Shown here: piece by piece, positions 34,601 to 45,020 of the stretch
How positions within the stretch are numbered: the first letter of the stretch is position 1
Layout: each line of letters opens with the position of its first letter
From: Crossaster papposus
Lineage: Eukaryota > Echinodermata > Asteroidea > Velatida > Solasteridae
Length of the DNA stretch: 64,000 nucleotides
Reading direction: 5' to 3'
Assembly: GCA_037893245.1 (NCBI GenBank)
Contig: JBAIAA010000106.1
Coordinates: 1,612,001-1,676,000, forward strand
Program-made: the position numbers and the translations under genes
The notes under the pieces: model-generated
What the model was told of the DNA's origin: nothing
Seen by the model: the letters and a program-made list of their open reading frames with translations, nothing else
Database searches by the model: none

Positions 34601-35777
34601 ACGGACCAAACCCCCCTTTGGCACAATATCTGCAACAGCTCCTATGGAAGTGCTCGCTATGGACTTTACCCTCCTCGAGGCATCAGGCGATGGGTATGAA
34701 AATGTTCTCGTTGTCACGGACGTATTTACGAAGTATGCATGGGCCATCCCTACCAAGGACCAAAAAGCATCGACGGTCGCCAAAGCTCTTGTCAAGCATG
34801 TGTTTATCCCCTACGGCTGCCCACTGCGACTACACTCCGACAATGGCCGCAATTTTGAGTCCCATATTGTCGCAGAGTTGTGTGAATTATATGGAGTTAA
34901 ACGAAGCCACACCACACCGTATCACCCAGCAGGAAATGGGCAGTGCGAGCGGTTCAACCGCACCCTCCACAACATGCTCGCGTCACTACCTCCCAAGAAA
35001 AAGGCTAGGTGGACAGAATACATACAGGCACTTGTCTTCGCTTACAACAGCTCAGAACACTCAACTACTGGGGTTGACCCCTTCTTCCTAATGTTTGGGA
35101 GGAATGCTCGGTTTCCTCATAGTCTAGACTTAGGCGGGGAAGCCACCCATTCCAAGGCCAAGGATGTCGACTTGTATGTCCTGCAACACCAGGCAAGGTT
35201 GCAAGCTGCCCGTAAAGTGGCAATACAACACACAGATAGAGCGGTGGCGGCTCGAAAGGCTGCAAGAGCTGGAAAGGTGTTTGAGAAACCTCTTGGCGTT
35301 GGGCAATATGTCCTCATTCGTTGCCGATCTCATAAAGGCCGTTCAAAGATCCAAGACTACTGGGAGGAAGAGCCATTCATGATAGTTAAACAGCCATTTG
35401 AGGGACAACCGGTATATGTGGTTCGCAACCGTCAGAATCAGGAAAAGGTTCTCCATCGCAGCGAACTGAAACTCTGCCCATGGCCACCAAACAATGCCCT
35501 ATCTCCTTCAAGTGTGAGCGATACAGCACTTTCTTCATCCGACGAAGATTCCTCTCCATCCGCTACAGGATATGTTCTCCGTCCTGTTCGCGTTCCTAGT
35601 TCAACCGCAGGCTCGGTACCGGAGATCAATCCTGCACCTAGCCCAGATGACCGCAGCTCACACACTATTGATGTCAAGCCAGAAGTCTACGCTGGTGCAG
35701 CGGAAGAGGCTGCCCCATCACACCGCTACCCTCTGCGGTCCACTCGTGGCAAGCCACCAGACAGGCTGACCGTATAA
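31620..35777 (+). CDS. pol: Pol: protease-RT-RNase H-integrase
   Basis: 1,385 residues counted from GTG 31620, probably made as Gag-Pol. The protease has LLDPGSQVTTV (D45), with P where DTG/DSG is usual. RT: FSVLDLTSGYY (D460) and YLDD (522-525). RNase H: ETDASSTGLGAVLF (D683) and FKLELLAIKWAV. Integrase: zinc motif H948, H953, C980, C983; catalytic D1015, D1074, E1110 (DD35E); then a GPY/F-like module (VGQYVLIRC...HRSELKLCP) and a Ser/Pro-rich tail ending YPLRSTRGKPP. No chromodomain or envelope seen. Order PR-RT-RH-IN is Ty3/Gypsy. No stop or frameshift in the frame. It copies and integrates the element. Confidence 0.97.
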   Translation: MSHTAEVGVDGSTGVLGSNFLSKTVGECYSVRVKFGGVPVNCLLDPGSQVTTVGEHFFHQCLEPQGFKLQGIPTTFSLVSASGAPIPYVGCFETDVSALGHNVKSRVVLVIKEQWSALKNWEEANVRGILGMNVLRECWEALIDVRGANHICKIDWPTPETAWQTALHIVGEKLSFGGNTGEVGKARLVEEQRIVVSARQAVILEGRGQRGPVGGSYDAVLEPVRDSGIPSGVVPPCMVRVENGRFSIALFNDTDIDLVIPTSAELGTLYLGMANSPKEMEPCDPQSCPLPDNPTDATDLSARVASVGVDEELYPIPIPVDIDPTLLNAERHNKLCALLKKHQTAFSSDNQDFGFTSTITHSIDTGSSHPVRQRHRSLPPSQYQAVRDHINGLLEKGVVRESSSPWASPVVVVQKKDSSIRLCVDYRLLNRLTHRDSFPLPRIEESLQALGGAKYFSVLDLTSGYYQVAVDADDIEKTAFVVPFGLYEYTRLPFGLSNAPATFQRLMQRCLGDKCFESVLIYLDDIIVYSADFDTHMSHLDAVFARLRGHGLKLKPAKCHLLQKEVCYLGHRVSSEGVAVDPEKIRVVESWPAPTTVREMRAFLGFTGFFRRFVRGYANVASPLFRHLQCKPGTKRKGSRPPGTKITLDAEDQAAFGALIDCLTKAPVLSYADFSKPFRVETDASSTGLGAVLFQTDDEGNHHAIAYASRTLRVAEKSGRYSAFKLELLAIKWAVTEVFKDYLLGNKCLVVTDHHPLKYLDTANLGCTEMKWVQQLSSFEYELVYRPGRCNQAADVLSSKGQGEDAGEVVQVEHPTSPVVTSSSIEACVRSYSPGTQLPPVVCHHIEACRTGGSSRLPGYSLRQVTDKQQADPTLGKVIEFVERKQQPSRRERAGCPHDVLRLLRDWERLSLQDGCLYRRVTSPSDQQTHYQLLLPSLLRDEVLTRFHDEVGHFGPKRTFKFIWPRFYWHGMQDFVKQWCTKCKRCGVSKPPIRRTKPPFGTISATAPMEVLAMDFTLLEASGDGYENVLVVTDVFTKYAWAIPTKDQKASTVAKALVKHVFIPYGCPLRLHSDNGRNFESHIVAELCELYGVKRSHTTPYHPAGNGQCERFNRTLHNMLASLPPKKKARWTEYIQALVFAYNSSEHSTTGVDPFFLMFGRNARFPHSLDLGGEATHSKAKDVDLYVLQHQARLQAARKVAIQHTDRAVAARKAARAGKVFEKPLGVGQYVLIRCRSHKGRSKIQDYWEEEPFMIVKQPFEGQPVYVVRNRQNQEKVLHRSELKLCPWPPNNALSPSSVSDTALSSSDEDSSPSATGYVLRPVRVPSSTAGSVPEINPAPSPDDRSSHTIDVKPEVYAGAAEEAAPSHRYPLRSTRGKPPDRLTV

Positions 35778-36114
35778 GTCAAGTGTGATATTAACTCTGG
35801 CCGGTTGCCCTGTTAACCAATTTTGAGAGTTGCTTCTCTCTTGTTTTGCATTGTGTATTTTTACCGTTTGTTACTCCTCGTGTTTTGTGAGTCATGAATT
35901 TTCTGAATTTGCGAGATATTTTGGACTGAATCAAAATGGATTCCTCTGGCGACCGGCTGCACTTAATATTGCACCCTTGTTCTCACTTAGTGTGATTTAG
36001 CACTTAATTCTAAGAGTGACATCTTGCCTAGACTTGGAGCTTAGTTTAACCGATTGTTTAATTCATGTATATCCCCGAGTCATCAAGGGACGATGACTCC
36101 AAGGCGGGGAAGGT
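35778..36114 (+). other. Gypsy 3' untranslated region and polypurine tract
   Basis: ~340 bp between the pol stop and the 3' LTR. The purine-rich AAGGCGGGGAAGG just before 36115 is the likely plus-strand primer. No open frame for an envelope. Confidence 0.8.
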
Positions 36115-37153
36115 TGTGAGGAGGCGTTCTTAGCTGTTATTGTTCAATTGTTATAAGTTGTTTTGTCTCTCTCCGCTGAACGGTGGCGCCCTTTATTTTA
36201 ACATAATGTTCATGTAAAAGTTCGATGACCCAAGGCTCCTTACTGCCTGCACAATCTTTCACAGGTGAGAACGTCAATTTTTGACTGATTATTTGAACCT
36301 AGATTTTGGAGATTACACATTAATGATACTTGTCCATTATTATTTCCAGTTTATCCGCTTGGGTCAATAGCTCATGCCTATTGTACTTTTTATGTAAAAC
36401 GTGGTACCAAAAAGTGTTATTTTGGAGTTTGGAAACTTGTGTCGAAGTGTCAAAAGTTTAGCGGTGACAGTTGCCGTGCGTTGCGTTTCTGCCAGAGCAC
36501 AATATACATGTACGTGCTGTACGTGGTGATTTGTGGAGGCAGTTGGCTTGTTGTGCGCGCGTGGAATAATAATTTAATTACAATGTATACATTGCTGGTT
36601 GTGGTGGGTTGCATGGATGTCGCTATGGTGCGCTGGACTTTGGGGGAATGGGCGTGTATTTTCTGTGTATGTGAATGAGTGCAGCTGGGCCCAGCGATGT
36701 GTGTTTGTGTCCCATACCCCTCCTGCCTAGCGTTTCTGTGGCATCTTTGCGACCTACATAATCTGGTATATTTAATTATTGAGAAATTGATGATGACATT
36801 TGTTGAAAGGAATGTTTATTGGAAAAAGGAGACAAATTAAGGTACAACAAGTTGGATACAGTAATACTATAGTCACTCTTAATTTTATTAATGTGCATTT
36901 TAAGTAATTATACAGTCACTTTTAGTTTGTTGATATTCTTTCAAATGTCAGTCATATTTGTTCATGTATTACAATTTGTCTAATTAATTATCTTGTCTTA
37001 CTGCCTGCACAATCTTTCACAGTTTGTGCAGGTATCCCCCAGACGGCGACAATAAACCCGGCCCTGGCTGGAGAGAGACCCCAGAAAGAACCTGTGCTTT
37101 GTCCCCTCTTTCACCGGGATTAACCGCGGCCCCGGATCTAGCCTCCCCTTACA
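36115..37153 (+). repeat. 3' LTR
   Basis: Same length (1,039 bp) as the 5' LTR. The only difference noticed is G versus T near the 3' end (GGGAGTAACC versus GGGATTAACC). AATAAA at 37051-37056. Followed by the CATG target duplicate. Confidence 0.97.
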
Positions 37154-37157
37154 CATG

Positions 37158-37770
37158 TACCTGTAGATAGTGCTTATCTAGGAAGGAAAAATTATTCTTC
37201 GTTAGTACAAGTTTAATGAGGGCGCGAATGTCACTTATGGGAGGGGTCGTGTGTCCTGCCCTAGCTAGGGTTATGGAACAAGCACGAATACCTTCTTCGT
37301 GTGGTATGTTAGTGTACAAGGATGAGACGTCAAAAGTCCCAATCAATGATGGCCGTTCTGGGAATCTGGTCCTTGATTCCTTTGAGCTTGCGCAGGAAAT
37401 CTGGGGTGTCATGGATGTATGATGGAATCCTATTGACAAGGGGTTTAAGAAAACTGTCAATAAACAGGGAGATGTGATCAGTGGGTGAGCCATTACCCGA
37501 GACGATAGGCCTACCAGGGTTACCAGTCTTGTGAATCTTAGGGAGAAAATAAAACCTGGCAGTTCTACAGTCGGTGGGTGAAAGAAATTTGTGAGCTTTC
37601 TTTGACAGTTGGTCACGTGATCGCATGTCATCAAGCAACTGCTGTATCTCTCGAGAGAATGTACCTGTGGGATCAGAGTCAAGGCAGATATAGTTAGTAC
37701 GGTTGTCCAACTGACGGTGGGCCTCGTCGATGTACACTTTTGTTATGAGGCCTTTTGTTATGAGTAAATG
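37158..37770 (-). pseudogene. Penelope-like element, RT N-terminal part
   Basis: Reads leftward from ~37765: ITKVYIDEAHRQL, FYFLPKIHKTGNPGRPIVSGNGSPTDHIS (PLE RT fingers), a frameshift near 37345, then the motif A block TFDVSSLYTNIPHEEGI and NFSFLDKHYLQVH at the Gypsy junction. It continues into 28285 downward once the Gypsy is removed. The 5' end is truncated about 10 bp from the NLR stop codon, in the same orientation as the NLR gene. Confidence 0.9.
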
Positions 37771-37776
37771 TGAACC

Positions 37777-40526
37777 CTAAGCTATATGAACCCTAAGCGA
37801 CGGGAAGCGGGACTGCAAATCTAATCCAACTAATGGCCCGTTGAAACTTAAATCCAAGGCAGTCAGTTTGGGCATGTCGCGTGCAACCGAGGCAATGTGT
37901 TCAATGTCTGTCGGTGTCAAATCGCACCAGATCAGTTCCAGCCTACTTAAGTGCATCATTTTTGGCATTTCCTTGGCCCACAACTCAGCTGATCCGCCCA
38001 ATCTCAGGTTGCCACAAAGGACCAAGTCAGTCAGTCTAGGCATGTCACGTGCAGCCAAGGCAATGTGTTCAATGTCTGTCGGTGTAAAATCGCACCAGCG
38101 CATGTCCAGCCTACTTAAGTGCATCATTTTTGGCAATTCCTTGGCCCACAACTCGGCTGATCCGCCTAATCTCTGGTTGGCATACAGGACCATTAAGTCA
38201 GTCAGTCTGGGCATGTCATGTGCAGCAGAAGCAATGTGTTCCATGTCTGTCGGTGTCAAATCGCACCAGCCAAGGTCCAGTCTATTTAAGTGCATCATTT
38301 TCGACAATTCCTTGGCCCACAACTTGGCCGATCCTCCCAATCTCAAGTTGCGATTAAGGACCAAGTCAGTCAATCTGGGCATTGCACTTGCAGCTGAGGT
38401 AATGTGCTTAATGTCTTTCGGTGTCAAATTGCACACGCTCAGGTCCAGACTATTTAATTTTAAGTGCTTCATTTTCGGCAATTCCTTGGCCCATAGCTTA
38501 GCCGATCCGCCCAATTTTTCGTTGCCATCAAGGACCAAGTTAGACAGTATGGGCATTTCACGTGCAGCCGAGACAATGTGTTCAATGTCTGACCCCACTA
38601 GTCCACAACCACGTATGTAAAGTGTTCTCAGACTTGTCAAGTGTCGGATATGAGGGGCCCATTCTTTAGCTCTACCTCCCAATGTATGGCAACCTGTTAA
38701 GTCAAGACTGGTCAGGTCTTGGTTGCATTTTAGTGACGACAGAATTTTCCCAAGACCACCATCTACTAGATGACATTGGTCAAGTCTCAGTGTATTGAGG
38801 TTTTCCATGTAACCCAGAGCGGTAACTACATCGCTGACCGAAGACACCAAAGAAACCCAACAAGTTTTAACGCGTGCCAGCTGCGCCGTGCGGTTGTCGG
38901 ACCCACAGATGATTTTCAGAAGGTGTATGAGACTGCGCATATCATTATTGTTACGCACATCGATATATGAGGGGAAATTTGAGTCGCCGGTGAGACACTG
39001 TGGGACTATGCTTGACTGGCTTTCTGAAAAGCAGTTGCGACTAATCGCCTGTATAACATCTGACTGGTACTGTGGCTTATCATCATCCTTATTGAACTTA
39101 CGATCAAGGAAATTTACAATGTCAGTCATGCACTTCTCGTTGTCACCACAACAAAAACGCAACAGGAAATCGTTTGAAACCACGCCCTCTATTGTCTGAC
39201 AAAGTTGTCTTAAACTATTTTTAAATTCTCCGAATAAAAAAACTTTGTACACCGTACGCTTTGCAAATCCCCGGTTCGACATATGCACACTCTGCAAGTA
39301 TTTCGCTGCACAGTATTCCTGTATTGTCTTATGCATGAATTGTATGTTGTTGTCGTATTTGTGGTTTTTGATAGCTCTCTGCTTGGTTAGGATGCCTGCT
39401 TTTAGTGCCATGTTCAGTGCCTTCGGTTCAAACTCATCTTCTTGAAATGAAAATTTTTGGTTGGCACTCACAAGTCCACACAGCGCAGTTTTCCCTATGG
39501 TAATCACTGTTTTTGAAGCATCTTCGTCGCAGATATCTGCTTTTCTTGTGAACATGTAATCAACTGCCTCAGTGAAGAGGCGTGAAGTTGTTTCTGGTAG
39601 TTGGTTATTCTTTCTCCACAACAAATTCATAAGCAACAGTAACATTGGGTTCTTAGCAAAATCACGCAGCGTGTTGGAAGTTCCAATGGTTTGGATTAGG
39701 GCATTGCCACTATCAGGATCATTGTCATGGAATTTATGAGCGTATTCACTTACATCCTCGTCGGTAAACCCCAGAACCTCTACGTGTGTGCAAGGATTTT
39801 GGACAAGTTTTGATGTCAGTGTCCCAAGATGAGAGGGGCGGGTTGAGACACAGATGAAACATTCCCTGTATACTGTTCTTTTGAGTGCTTTGAGGACAGA
39901 ACCGAATAAGGCTGCATCAAGTGTTTCGGTCTTCATTTCGTCAAAACCATCCAAAAGAATCAAGACCTCATTTGAGTTGGCCACAATGAATTTATCAAGT
40001 TCATCTTTGTCTACTCCTGACTTTTCGCCCACAAGTTGATCAAAAAAGGAATCAACGAGATCCGATTCCTGTGACAGGGCATACATCTTTAAAAGAAAGA
40101 CGAGCTTGAATCTGTTTAAAATTTCGCTTACCCCATCGGCCCAATCGTATACAATCTTGTCAAAAATGGTTGACTTACCAACCCCTCCCATGCCGAAGAC
40201 AATTAGGCGTTTCATGAGTTCCCCAGTTCCTGTCCTTAATCTGAATATTTTGTCATACTCTGTTGAGTTTACAGTTTCTCCTTTCTGATGGTCAGTGACA
40301 ACTGCTACCCCTTCCCGTGTTTCTAACTGAACTTTAGTGTATATGCCAGCTATGTGCTTCTGGTCATTATCAACGCCAGGCAACAACTGCACGTAACTGC
40401 CTGTTGTTTTATAAACTGTCTTTAAAATAGCACTGGTCTTGTTACCGACATCTTGGTCGCTAGGAGACCCCAACCTTGGTTCTTGATCTGCACTCTGACT
40501 AAGCCGAGGTATCGGTGCAGGAATAC
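37777..40526 (-). CDS. NLR copy A, main exon: NACHT-LRR
   Basis: Final exon of an intracellular NOD-like receptor. Its acceptor is TTAAAAAAG|GTATTCC at 40526 and it stays open to the TAG at 37777. In the open frame starting at 40545, Walker A is GMGGVGKST (~118-126) and Walker B is VLILLDGFDEM (~194-204). NACHT helices and a winged-helix-like region (FMHKTIQEYCAAKYLQ) follow, then LRRs from about residue 590 to the end. The LRR part has five tandem ~57-residue units with LGGSAKLWAKELPKMMHL and LTPTDIEHIASAARDMPRLTDL. Phase 1 matches exon 2. No effector domain (Death, CARD, Pyrin) is seen. The intact frame suggests function in ligand sensing and oligomeric signalling, which is family knowledge. 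Confidence 0.92.
37860..38640 (-). repeat. ~171-bp tandem repeats encoding LRR units
   Basis: Four to five highly similar in-frame units spaced 168-174 bp. Each encodes a pair of leucine-rich repeats of the long RI-like type. Unit similarity is much higher than between ordinary LRRs, pointing to recent duplication or gene conversion inside the exon. Confidence 0.85.
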
Positions 40527-40742
40527 CTTTTTTAAGCCAAAACAAGAAAGAAGTTTTACTTCAATAATACATTGTTTCTGAAATGTATTGTGTCTAGTCT
40601 AGAAGAAAATTGTATGTAAAAGAAATGACTTTAAGATTTCTGGTGCTATTGTAAGGTACTGCACAAATAAGTTTGGTAAATAATATCTATACATGTGTTG
40701 GCAACTATAGCGCTGTTAGATGCAAACTTGTCAAGTGTTTTC

Positions 40743-41125
40743 TTAAAGGTAGGATACACCATTTGCAGATATCGAAAATATTTACTACAGAATTATTAAG
40801 AAATATCTTACTCATTTGAAAGTAAATAATGATTCTAGGCATCCAGCAAAATGATTATGATATCTTGTAATTATTCCAAAAAAAATGAATATTATAACAA
40901 CAAATTTGCGATTGATAGACGGCGATCGTGGAAAAAACAAAAATAACATAAGATTTACTGCTCGACACCGGTTTAAAACAAACGCTGTTTTTCGTGCTTT
41001 TTTCGGCATCCATGATTGTAAAACTTTGAACAGGTCAGTTAAACGGTATTAACTATAAATACAACCCCCAAAGCCACCTATTCATGATAATTCAAGCAAT
41101 TATCAATGGTGTATCCTACCTTTAA
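40743..41125. mobile_element. MITE in NLR copy A intron
   Basis: TIR TTAAAGGTAGGATACACCAT at 40743 and its complement ending at 41125. Copy B lacks it at the matching intron position (~53295), so it inserted after duplication. Its interior is related to 11110-11205. Non-coding. Confidence 0.85.
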
Positions 41126-41749
41126 GGTATATTCCAATTTTTTAAACCAACAAAAATAAATCCAGACAAAAAGCTGGTAACTGCAGGTGTACACAAAAAA
41201 TGACTAGACCTCATTCTCCTAAGACTCACTGAAATTATGGCAACTTATCATCCTGTGGTTGATGTACACCCCAAATAAGCCTTATCTGGTTCCTCAAATT
41301 TTGATTAAAGATAAGTTGAAGTATGCATGTCGCAATGTACGAACTCGTAAAATAAACTGGCTTTTATTACCGCGCACATTTATCATTATTATTGATTATT
41401 TTTCCCACTATAGTGTCGTTATTCATGTCATTCGTGCATAAATCCAAAATTAATGTGCGACTTAGCCCTTTTCAGAAGTGGTACACATAGAGGGTGCTAT
41501 TTGGCGTGGGTTCATACAGGAAACAATTCCAAGACGTCACCACTATAAATAACGCCATCATATTGTGTCCAGCATATATCCAACTAGCTTATTATTTGCA
41601 CCCAAAAAAATTAATGACTCTTTAGCTCGCAAATTTACAATAAGTTGGTTGTGTTCATGTTTATGTGGTTTACCACCTACTCCTCCAAAATACATTTGAA
41701 TTAATATAATTTACGCTACTTAAATTTTGACAAACAAGATTGTTTTTAC

Positions 41750-41869
41750 CTGGTCCTTCCATCTGGTAGTTGTAATTAGTGATATTAACACTTGAACCAA
41801 CAATGGTAGGGTTGTGGCTACCACTGACTGTGTCAATGCTTCCGATGGTTCCGGTTCGTTGTGGGGAAT
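41750..41869 (-). CDS. NLR copy A, exon 2
   Basis: 120-bp exon, acceptor TTTTAG|ATTCCCC, donor GGACCAG|GTAAAAA. Both junctions are phase 1. It encodes 40 residues (SPQRTGTIGSIDTVSGSHNP ... NITNYNYQMEGP), a linker with no named domain. Copy B has the same exon with 4-5 residue changes. No exon 1 lies directly upstream: the intron is cut at ~41960, where copy B NACHT sequence begins. It may splice to the exon 1 at 54377-54470. Confidence 0.8.
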
Positions 41870-41959
41870 CTAAAATCAAAAGCAAGAATAAAAATATACC
41901 TTAATAAAGTAGCTGACAAAATGAAGCATGTACTCGATTCAATATCTAATTATCGCCTG

Positions 41960-42393
41960 TGCCTCAAGATGAGAGGGGCGGACTGAGAAACAGATGAAAC
42001 ATTCAGGGTATTTTGTTATATTTGAGGGCTTTAAAGATAAAACCGATGAGTAGATCTGCATCGATTGGTTTGGCCCTCATTTCCTAGAAACCATCCAAAA
42101 GAATCAAGACCTTATTTGGGTTGGCCAGAATGAATTTTATATCATTTGCTAATCTCAAATCTTTGTCTAGAAGTTGATGGAAAGAGGAATCAACAAGATC
42201 AGATTCCTGCGACAGGGCACACATCTTTAAAAGAAAGACGAGCTTGAATCTTTTAAGGATTTCGCTTGCGTCATCGTATACAATCGTATACAATCTTGTC
42301 AAAAATGGTTGACTTTCCGACCCCTCCCATGCCAAAAAAAACAAGGCATTCGATAAGTTCCCCAGTTTTTGTCCTTAATCTGAATATGTTGTC
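41960..42393 (-). pseudogene. NLR copy B, NACHT fragment (3' piece)
   Basis: Homologous to 39830-40255 of copy A. It shows GMGGVGKST in one frame, then a 10-bp duplication (ATACAATCGT) that shifts frame, then LKRFKLVFLLKMCALSQESDLVDS and VLILLDGF followed by TAG where copy A has D of GFDEM. It ends at ~41960 in copy A intron sequence, an unequal-recombination joint. At 42393 it is cut by the 10-kb TIR element. Confidence 0.88.
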
Positions 42394-42679
42394 TTATAAC
42401 ACCTCACTCACAGAGTCTGTGTCTTGATTGGTCGAGAGCGCGGCACGTGTCACTTGCTATTTTTACTATTTTTTACTTGCGCTATCCGAAAAGACTATAC
42501 CACACAAAAAGGACTATGCGCATAGCAACACACGAACATGCGCATAGCAACGAAAGCGTGACTGAAACCCAGACGTGTGTTTCGGTGCATTGCGTAAACA
42601 TTGCTCTATCACCTTCGCACCCGTTCATCAAGGCAACAAAGTACACGTATGATCGAGAGACGTATAATTCGGAGATTTT

Positions 42680-42833
42680 AGCTGTTTCAGCATTTCAGCC
42701 GAAACAGCTATTGTATTCGTTCCGTTTTTTTTTTTTTTAGCTGTTTCGGCATTTCAGCCAAAACAGCTTTTGTTTTCGTTAAATTTTTTTTTTCTTTTTT
42801 TTTTAGCTCTTTCGGCACTACAGCCGAAACAGC
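42680..42833. repeat. Three similar 30-bp hairpins
   Basis: Hairpins at 42680-42709, 42739-42768 and 42804-42833, each with arms AGCTGTTTCGGC (or AGCTCTTTCGGC) and GCCGAAACAGCT, separated by T-rich spacers. They lie near the left end of the 10-kb element. Confidence 0.8.
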
Positions 42834-43599
42834 TATTGTATTCCTTTGTATTGTATTGTATTTTTTTTTTTTTTTTTCTCCTTCAGACCCTTCTCTATAG
42901 GGTTTGTACACGTTTTTTGTTCTGGCATAGCACTTTGGCACTTTGGTAAATCCGATCGACTTTAGACCACCAACCACAGATGATCCTAGAAGAAATGTGT
43001 CACGATTACGTCATTCGTGGTCACGTGACGTCACGTTCAAGGTACAGTTTTTTCCCATAGGATTTGTACACGTTTTTATTCAGAATATTAAATTTGACAC
43101 TTCTGTACATCCAATTGACTTGAGACTTAGCACAGACCTCGAACACCATCCCCAGTAGGGCCAAGAAGAAAATTGTCATGATGACGTCATCAGGGGTCAT
43201 GTGACATCACATTAAAGGTGCAGTTTTTAAGACCCTCTATCTCTGGAAATACAGGTCCGATTGTGGTCAAACTTGGTATTCATGTATTCCAGGATGAGTT
43301 ATATACGAAATTAGGATGACGTAATTATGACGTCATTGTTGGTCATGTGACATCACATTAAAGGTGCATTTTTTGGGACCCTTTATCTCTGAAAGTACAT
43401 GTCCGATTGGGGTCAAATTTGGTACATACAGGTATTCTGGGATGTGTTATGGACGAAATGTAGGTGACGTCATGATGACAACATTGTGGAACATGTGACG
43501 TCGCCTTTAAGGAGCAGTTTTTGATGATGTCGTGATGACGTCACCGTGTGATTTGTATATGAAATGTTGTGTTTTGTGACCTTTAAGCCATAATTATGG

Positions 43600-45020
43600 T
43601 GGCCTTGGAGGGACTACACAGAGTGTGAATATTGACATCAATATTTGCAACAAATGTTACGACTTTTTCCAAAGTCGCGAATATTGACGTCAAATTTCAC
43701 GACTTTCTCCAAAGTAGCGAATATTGACATCAATATTGACACCAATATTGACGTCAAATTTTAAGAGTTTCTCCGAAAGTCGCGAATATTTACGTCAAAT
43801 TTGACGTCGATATTCGCAACAAATTTTACGAATTGCTCCCAAAGTCGTGAATATCGTCGTAAATATTGACGTCAAATTTTATAACTTTCCCCAAAAGTTG
43901 CGAATATTGACGTCAATATTGACGTCAAATTTCACGACTTTCCCCAAGGTCGCGAACATTGACATCAATATTGACGTCAAATTTCAAGAGTTTCCCAAAA
44001 AGTTGCAAATATTGACGTCAAATTTTGACGGGGATATTCGCGACTTTCTCCAAAGTCGCGAATATTGATGTCAATATTGACGTCAAATTTCAAGAGTTTC
44101 CCAAAAAGTTGCGAATATTGACGTCAAATTTGACGTCGATATTCGCAACAAATTTCACGACTTGCCTCCAAAATCTTGAATATCTACGTAAATAGATAAA
44201 TGTCCGATTGGGGTCAAACTTGGTACATACAGGTATTCTGGGATGTGTTATAGACGAAATGTAGGTGACGTCATGATGACAACATTGTGGAACATGTGAC
44301 GTCGCCTTTAAGGAGCAGTTTTTTATGATGTCGTGATGACGTCACCGTGTGATTTGTATATGAAATGTTGTGTTTTGTGACCTTTAAGCCATAATTATGG
44401 TGGCCTTGGAGGGACTACACAGAGTGTGAATATTGACATCAATATTTGCAACAAATGTTACGACTTTTTCCAAAGTCGCGAATATTGACGTCAATATTGA
44501 CGTCAAATGTTATGACTTTCCCCCCAAAGTTGCTAATATTGACGTCAAATTTGACGACTTTCTCCAAAGTCGCGAATATTGATATCAATATTGACACCAA
44601 TATTGACATCAATATTGACGTCAAATGTTAAGAGTTTCTCCGAAAGTCGCGAATATTTACGTCAAATTTGACGTCGATATTCGCAACAAATGTTACGACT
44701 TGCTCCCAAAGTCTTGAATATCGTCGTAAATATTGACGTCAAATTTCACGACTTTCCCCAAGGTCGCGAACATTGACATCAATATTAACGTCAAATTTCA
44801 AGAGTTTCCCAAAAAGTTGCAAATATTGACGTCAAATTTGACGGCGATATTCGCGACTTTCCCCAAAGTCGCGAATATTGATGTCAATATTGACGTCAAA
44901 TTTCAAGAGTTTCCCAAAAAGTTGCGAATATTGACGTCAAATTTGACGTCGATATTCGCAACAAATTTCACGACTTGCCTCAAAAATCTTGAATATCTAC
45001 GTAAATATTGACATCCAATT
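43600..45020. repeat. AATATTGACGTC arrays (CRE palindromes)
   Basis: Dense short tandem and dispersed units of AATATTGACGTC and TTGACGTCAA, mixed with CACGACTTTCCCCAAAGTCG segments. A 12-bp period keeps several frames open, giving NIDV/ILTS repeat peptides that are not proteins. Similar arrays recur at 47050-47660 and 49690-50300. Confidence 0.85.

Larger units (their letters stand above)
28286..37153 (+). mobile_element. Complete Ty3/Gypsy LTR retrotransposon
   Basis: 8,868 bp: two 1,039-bp LTRs (TG...CA), a tRNA-Ser primer binding site, open gag and pol in -1 relation, and a polypurine tract before the 3' LTR. There is no envelope gene. Target duplication CATG (28282-28285 and 37154-37157). 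The insertion splits a PLE reading frame so exactly that joining the flanks at one CATG restores the PLE sequence. The LTRs differ at one position that I could see (near 29291/37120). Intact ORFs and near-identical LTRs indicate a recent, possibly active element. Confidence 0.97.

Noticed and set aside
35778..36114. Envelope gene of the Gypsy element
   Set aside because: The interval is only ~340 bp, with no open frame, signal peptide or membrane segment.
37777..40526. N-terminal Death, CARD or Pyrin domain in the NLR
   Set aside because: The sequence before NACHT and in exons 1-2 is a low-complexity linker. No helical death-fold pattern could be seen. An unseen upstream exon cannot be excluded.
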